Translations under genes and position numbers: made by a program | Shown: piece after piece, positions 60,331-64,000 of the stretch | Position numbering within the stretch: position 1 is the stretch's first letter | Layout: every line of letters starts with the position of its first letter | Notes under the pieces: generated by a model | Told to the model about the DNA's origin: nothing | Seen by the model: the letters and a program-made list of their open reading frames with translations, nothing else | Databases searched by the model: none | From: Hyperoodon ampullatus | Lineage: Eukaryota > Chordata > Mammalia > Artiodactyla > Ziphiidae | NCBI GenBank assembly: GCA_949752795.1 | Contig: OX457061.1 | Location: forward strand, 121,106,152-121,170,151 | DNA: 64,000 nucleotides | Direction of reading: 5' to 3'

Positions 60331-60715
60331 CTTCAATTTGAAATCTGAATTATATAATATTCTCCTTTCTTTTATGTTTGTATACTTCTAAGTTCTATAA
60401 AATTTTAAAAATATATAGAAAAGTAAAAAGTTAAGACATGGCTTTTTTTTTAAAAAACAGAAACAAATCATTGCATATATAGCTAAAGCTTCACTTTTTC
60501 ATGCCTTTTTCTTCCTTCTTTTGAGATTACTATCATCCTGAAGTTGATATGAATCATTAATATGCCATTTTCACCCTTCTATTTTTGGTGACAAAATTGT
60601 CGTAACTTCTTTTTTAATGTTTGAAAGAGTATCTAATTAGGTCGAACCATTGATAAGGTTATGGAAAATTGAAAGAGCTATGTTTTAAAGACTGGAATTA
60701 TCCCAAAGGACACAG
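60331..60715. other. AT-rich spacer
   Basis: Possibly old L1. Nothing is clear. Confidence 0.3.
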
Positions 60716-61071
60716 TTTTTTAAAAAGTTATTTTATTTATTTTGTTTCTGGCTGCATTGGGTCTCCGTTGCTGTGCGCTGGCTTTCTCTAGTTGGTTTGA
60801 GCAGGGGCTGCTCTTCGTTGCGGTTCACGGGCTTCTCGTTTTGGTGGCTTCTCCTGTTGTGGAGTGCAGGCTCTAGGCACGTGGGCTTCAGTAGTTGTGG
60901 CTTGTGGGCTCAGTAGTTGTGGCTCGCAGGCTCTAGAGCGCAGGCTCAGTAGTTGTGGCGCACGGGCTTCATTGCTCCGCGGCATGTGGGATCTTCCTGG
61001 ACCAGGGCTCGAACCTGTGTCCCCTGCATTTGCAGGCAGATTCTTAACCACTGTGCCACCAGGGAAGCCCC
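60716..61071 (-). mobile_element. CHR-type SINE (long form)
   Basis: 'ggctgcattgggtctccgtt' to 'gtgccaccagggaagcccc', with B-box complement 'ggctcgaacctgtgtcc'. Confidence 0.92.
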
Positions 61072-61240
61072 ACATTCTGTTACATTCGCTTAGTGGTATA
61101 TTTTAAACATATTTCCTTGTCTTTAAGTTTTTTTCTACAGCACCATTTAAAATTACATAGAAACACCATCCTATCCCCTCTATTGTATGAAATACAGATT
61201 TCCACCTATTTTTTTTTATTATTTAAAAGAAGTATTGTAG

Positions 61241-61451
61241 GGGCTTTCCTGGTGGTGCAGTGGTTGAGAGTCCGCCTGCCGATGCAGGGGACACGGGTTC
61301 GTGCCCCGGTCTGGGAAGATCCCATATGCTGCGGAGCGGCTGGGCCCGTGAACCATGGCCGCTGAGCCTGTGCATCCGGAGCCTGTGCTCCGCAGCGGGA
61401 GAAGCCACAACAGTGAGAGGCCCATGTACCACAAAAAAAAAAAAAAAAAAA
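61241..61451 (+). mobile_element. Young CHR SINE ('gcggctggg'-type)
   Basis: 'gggctttcctggtggtgcag' to 'aggcccatgtaccacaaaaa'. Exact TSD 'aagtattgtag' (61230-61240 and 61452-61462). Confidence 0.95.
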
Positions 61452-61462
61452 AAGTATTGTAG

Positions 61463-62160
61463 TAACACCTTCCCAGTCACAATTTCATTTTCCCTTGCCA
61501 TCAGGAAAGCAGTACCATGATAATTATTTCCTTGCTTTTCTTTATAGTTTTCTGGCTAAGTAGGCCACACGCTTAGTGTTCTCTTCTGACTACTTCTCAT
61601 TTTTTATAATATGGATAGGCTGATAATTTCAGAATCTTTAAGTTCTCTTTCCTTTCTGTTATCAGTTCTGTCGTTATGTCATTTCTCTCTTCTAGCATTT
61701 TACTATAAGCAGTCAGGAGGAGCCAAGCTTATCTTCAACGTTTTGCTTCAGCTGAAATTCCAATGTCATCACTTTCAAGTTCTGCCTCGCACAATACACC
61801 AGGACGTGAGCACAGTTCCACCCCATTCTATGCTACTTATCACAAAGACCACCTTTCCTCCAGCTTCCAAGAACACATCTCTTATTTCTGGATGAGATAT
61901 CATCTGAATGGCCTTTTCCATCCATATTTATACTGACATTCTATTCATTACTTAGGTATTCTCTGTGAAGATTGAGGCTTTCTCTATCACTCTCCTCTTT
62001 CCTTTCTGAGCTGTCAGTACAATCTCCTTTAAAGTTTGGTTCTTAGCAACGTAGGGTGTTTCTCGCATGTACTACAAAGCTCCTCCACCCTCTATCCATT
62101 ACTTAAATTCAGTGCTGCTTCTACATTTTTAAGGGTTTGTTAGAGCAGCACCCCGACTTC
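61463..62160. other. Spacer, nothing recognised
   Basis: The 94-aa plus frame 61611-61895 has no signature. Confidence 0.35.
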
Positions 62161-62515
62161 TCGGTGCCATTTTCTGCTTTATTCTGTTCGGGCTGCTATA
62201 ACAAAAATACCATAGGACGGGCGGCTTATAAACAAGACATTATTTATCTCTTACTGTCCTGATGACTGGGAAGTCCAGGATCAAGGGATGAGCAGATTCA
62301 GTGTCTGGTGGGATCCTGCTCCCTGGTTCATTTACAGCTTCTCCCTTGTGTCCTCACATGGCGGAGGGGGATAAGGGAGCGCTCTGGGGTCTCTTTTGTA
62401 AAGATACTAATCCCATTCATTAAAGCCACACCTTCATGTCCTAATCACTTCCCCAAGCCCTCACCTCCAGATACTATCACATCGGGGATTAAGCTTCAAC
62501 ATATCTTTTCTTGTG
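62161..62515 (-). mobile_element. MaLR-type (MLT1/MST-like) LTR, reverse
   Basis: Reverse counterpart of 25575-25932: 'cgggctgctataacaaaaat', 'ggcttataaacaagacatta', 'gcagattcagtgtctggtgg', 'tgtcctcacatggcggaggg', 'cacatcggggattaagcttc'. Confidence 0.85.
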
Positions 62516-63344
62516 TGGTTATTCTCAGGTTTTTTTCTTTCACCGTGTTGCTAAAATTTCTTACACGGATTCCATTACTCTCCCAGAGCTGTTTTTGTTC
62601 CTGGCTAGCTATTCATCATTGTTGGGGGACAGAGGCTGGGTCCTCCACGTTACCTTTTTGGTCACCAAAAACCGAATCTTATAATCCTGGAATAAGCCCA
62701 TCTGTATACTTTAATATATTACTGGATTAATTTGCTGTTTTGTTTGAAATTTGTGCTTGTGTATTTATGAGTGTAATGGCCTGGAATTTCCTTTCTCATA
62801 GTGTCCTTCAGGTTTGGCCTCAAGTTTATTCTAGCTTTAGGAACAAGATGGTACATTTTCCCTCTTTTCTCTATATCTTGCAGAAATGTATACAATTAGT
62901 ATTTTTCTATATATATCTCACCTAGAAGTTAATCTTGGCTTGGAATTTACTTGTGGGAATGTTTTTAATTAAAGGATTCAATTTTAAAAAGAGTTTTAGG
63001 GCTATTTAGTTTTTCTGTTTTCTCTTGTGCTAGTTTGGTTAAGTTGTTTTCTCTATAGATTTGTCATTTTAATCTAAAATTTTTAAATTTCCATTTTACT
63101 AATATGTTTTTCATCATTTCTTTCAGATTTCTATTGAGAGGTGAAGGGAGCAAACCAATTTTCTGATTTCAGTCTTCTAATTTAAGGCTATAATTGTTAT
63201 TTAAATAGTATGTTAGCTGTACCCCACAGTTTTTGAAATGCAATATTTTTGTTTTTTAGTCAATGCAAAATATGTCCAGTTTTCAAGTTTTTCTTCTTTG
63301 ATTGAAGAATTATTTAGGTATATATATCTTAATTTCAAGAAGCA
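62516..63344 (-). mobile_element. Old L1 fragment, reverse (from about 62720)
   Basis: 'gtaccccacagtttttgaaa' and 'tcttctttgattgaagaatt' are degenerate inverted L1 ORF2 motifs. 62516-62720 is unclassified. Confidence 0.45.
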
Positions 63345-63620
63345 TGGTGTATTAGTTTCTTAAAGTTGCCGTAATAAAGTATCACAAACAGGATGGCTTA
63401 AACAAGAGAAGTGTATTGTCTCAGAGTCCTGGAGGCTGGAGATCTGAGATCAAGGTTTTGGCAGGGCTGTTTCCTTCTAAGATAGTGGGGGAGAATCTGT
63501 TCTGTCCGCTTCCCTTGCACAGGTTGCCCCGGGGTGGGAGGGGAGCAGTAGTAGGATCCCTGTACGGCTGAGAACAGCATGGAAGTAAGGAAGACATAGG
63601 TATTCCCGCCTGACTTTCTG
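63345..63620 (-). mobile_element. MaLR-like LTR fragment, reverse
   Basis: 'gtgtattagtttcttaaagt', 'gccgtaataaagtatcacaa', 'ggaggctggagatctgagat', 'caaggttttggcagggctgt' follow the usual MaLR reverse order. Confidence 0.65.
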
Positions 63621-64000
63621 GCAACCTGGAATGATAAATGAGTAGCAGAATTATCCCATACACTAAAGAACAAGCCTCCCCCAAAGAGTTTTAAGAATTT
63701 TATTAAGAATAAGAGGAAACTCAGCAGCTGTACCTTGACTAGTGACTAGAGACAAAGTAAGAAAGAGAATGTCCTAGTAATGTCAACATAATCAGTGCTC
63801 TCCCAGCTGCCTCACCACTCCTAACTCCTCTGAAACTTGCAAGTAACTTGGAGAAGAAAGAAGCAACTCTGAATCGACTGAGTTTACATTTCTGTGACCA
63901 GGTAGAATGAGGTTTGCAATAGGAATTAAGTTCATTTATAAAAAATAAAGTTACACTTCTGCATATGTGCCTAGTGGACTAATAATCATATCCTGTCCGT
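63621..64000. other. Right-edge spacer
   Basis: No feature recognised. No DEFB134 exon is visible up to the edge. Confidence 0.35.

Overview
The window is mammalian nuclear DNA and almost certainly cetacean. It carries 19 tRNA-Glu-derived CHR-type SINEs, with the head motif 'cttccctggtggcgcagtgg' and the tail of the whale/dolphin CHR families. It also has artiodactyl-type L1, ancient MIR and MaLR repeats, and no Alu, B1/B2 or BovB. The very similar 'gcggctgggcccgtgagcc' SINE subfamily, often with near-perfect target-site duplications (TSDs), suggests a toothed whale; that last step is inference.

The window is gene-poor. The only intact protein-coding genes I can support are two small two-exon beta-defensins, arranged head to head 21 kb apart. 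A DEFB136-like gene lies on the minus strand (exons 33205-33151 and 32708-32536, 75 aa). A DEFB135-like gene lies on the plus strand (exons 54534-54591 and 56218-56384, 74 aa). Both have a secretory signal exon, a phase-1 intron with GT-AG sites, and the same six-cysteine spacing C-X6-C-X3-C-X9-C-X5-CC. Each also has a TATA-like box about 53-61 bp before the ATG and an ATTAAA poly(A) signal just after the stop. This places the window in the counterpart of the human 8p23.1 DEFB136-DEFB135-DEFB134 cluster. DEFB134 is not seen and may lie beyond the right edge.

Region by region. 1-30 kb: intergenic, with a CpG-rich island at 4.6-5.35 kb, old LTR-like repeats, L1/HAL1-like fragments, a DNA transposon at 22.2 kb and CTCF-like motifs. 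30-34 kb: SINE, ERV-type LTR, L1 tail, MIR, then the DEFB136-like gene. 34-40 kb: L1 pieces and a decayed PABPC4-type processed pseudogene. 40.28-41.02 kb: a CpG-dense 15-bp minisatellite with 60-bp higher-order units. 41-50 kb: mostly SINE and L1. 50.7-51.3 kb: an RPL17 processed pseudogene. 54.5-56.4 kb: the DEFB135-like gene, with a SINE inserted just after its poly(A) signal. 56.7-64 kb: L1, SINE and MaLR repeats.

The two defensins would be secreted cationic peptides acting in epithelial, probably reproductive-tract, innate defence. That role comes from family knowledge; nothing here shows where they are expressed. I found no bacterial-type operon, CRISPR array or clearly new multi-gene system. 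The most unusual structure is the CpG-rich minisatellite between the two defensin genes.
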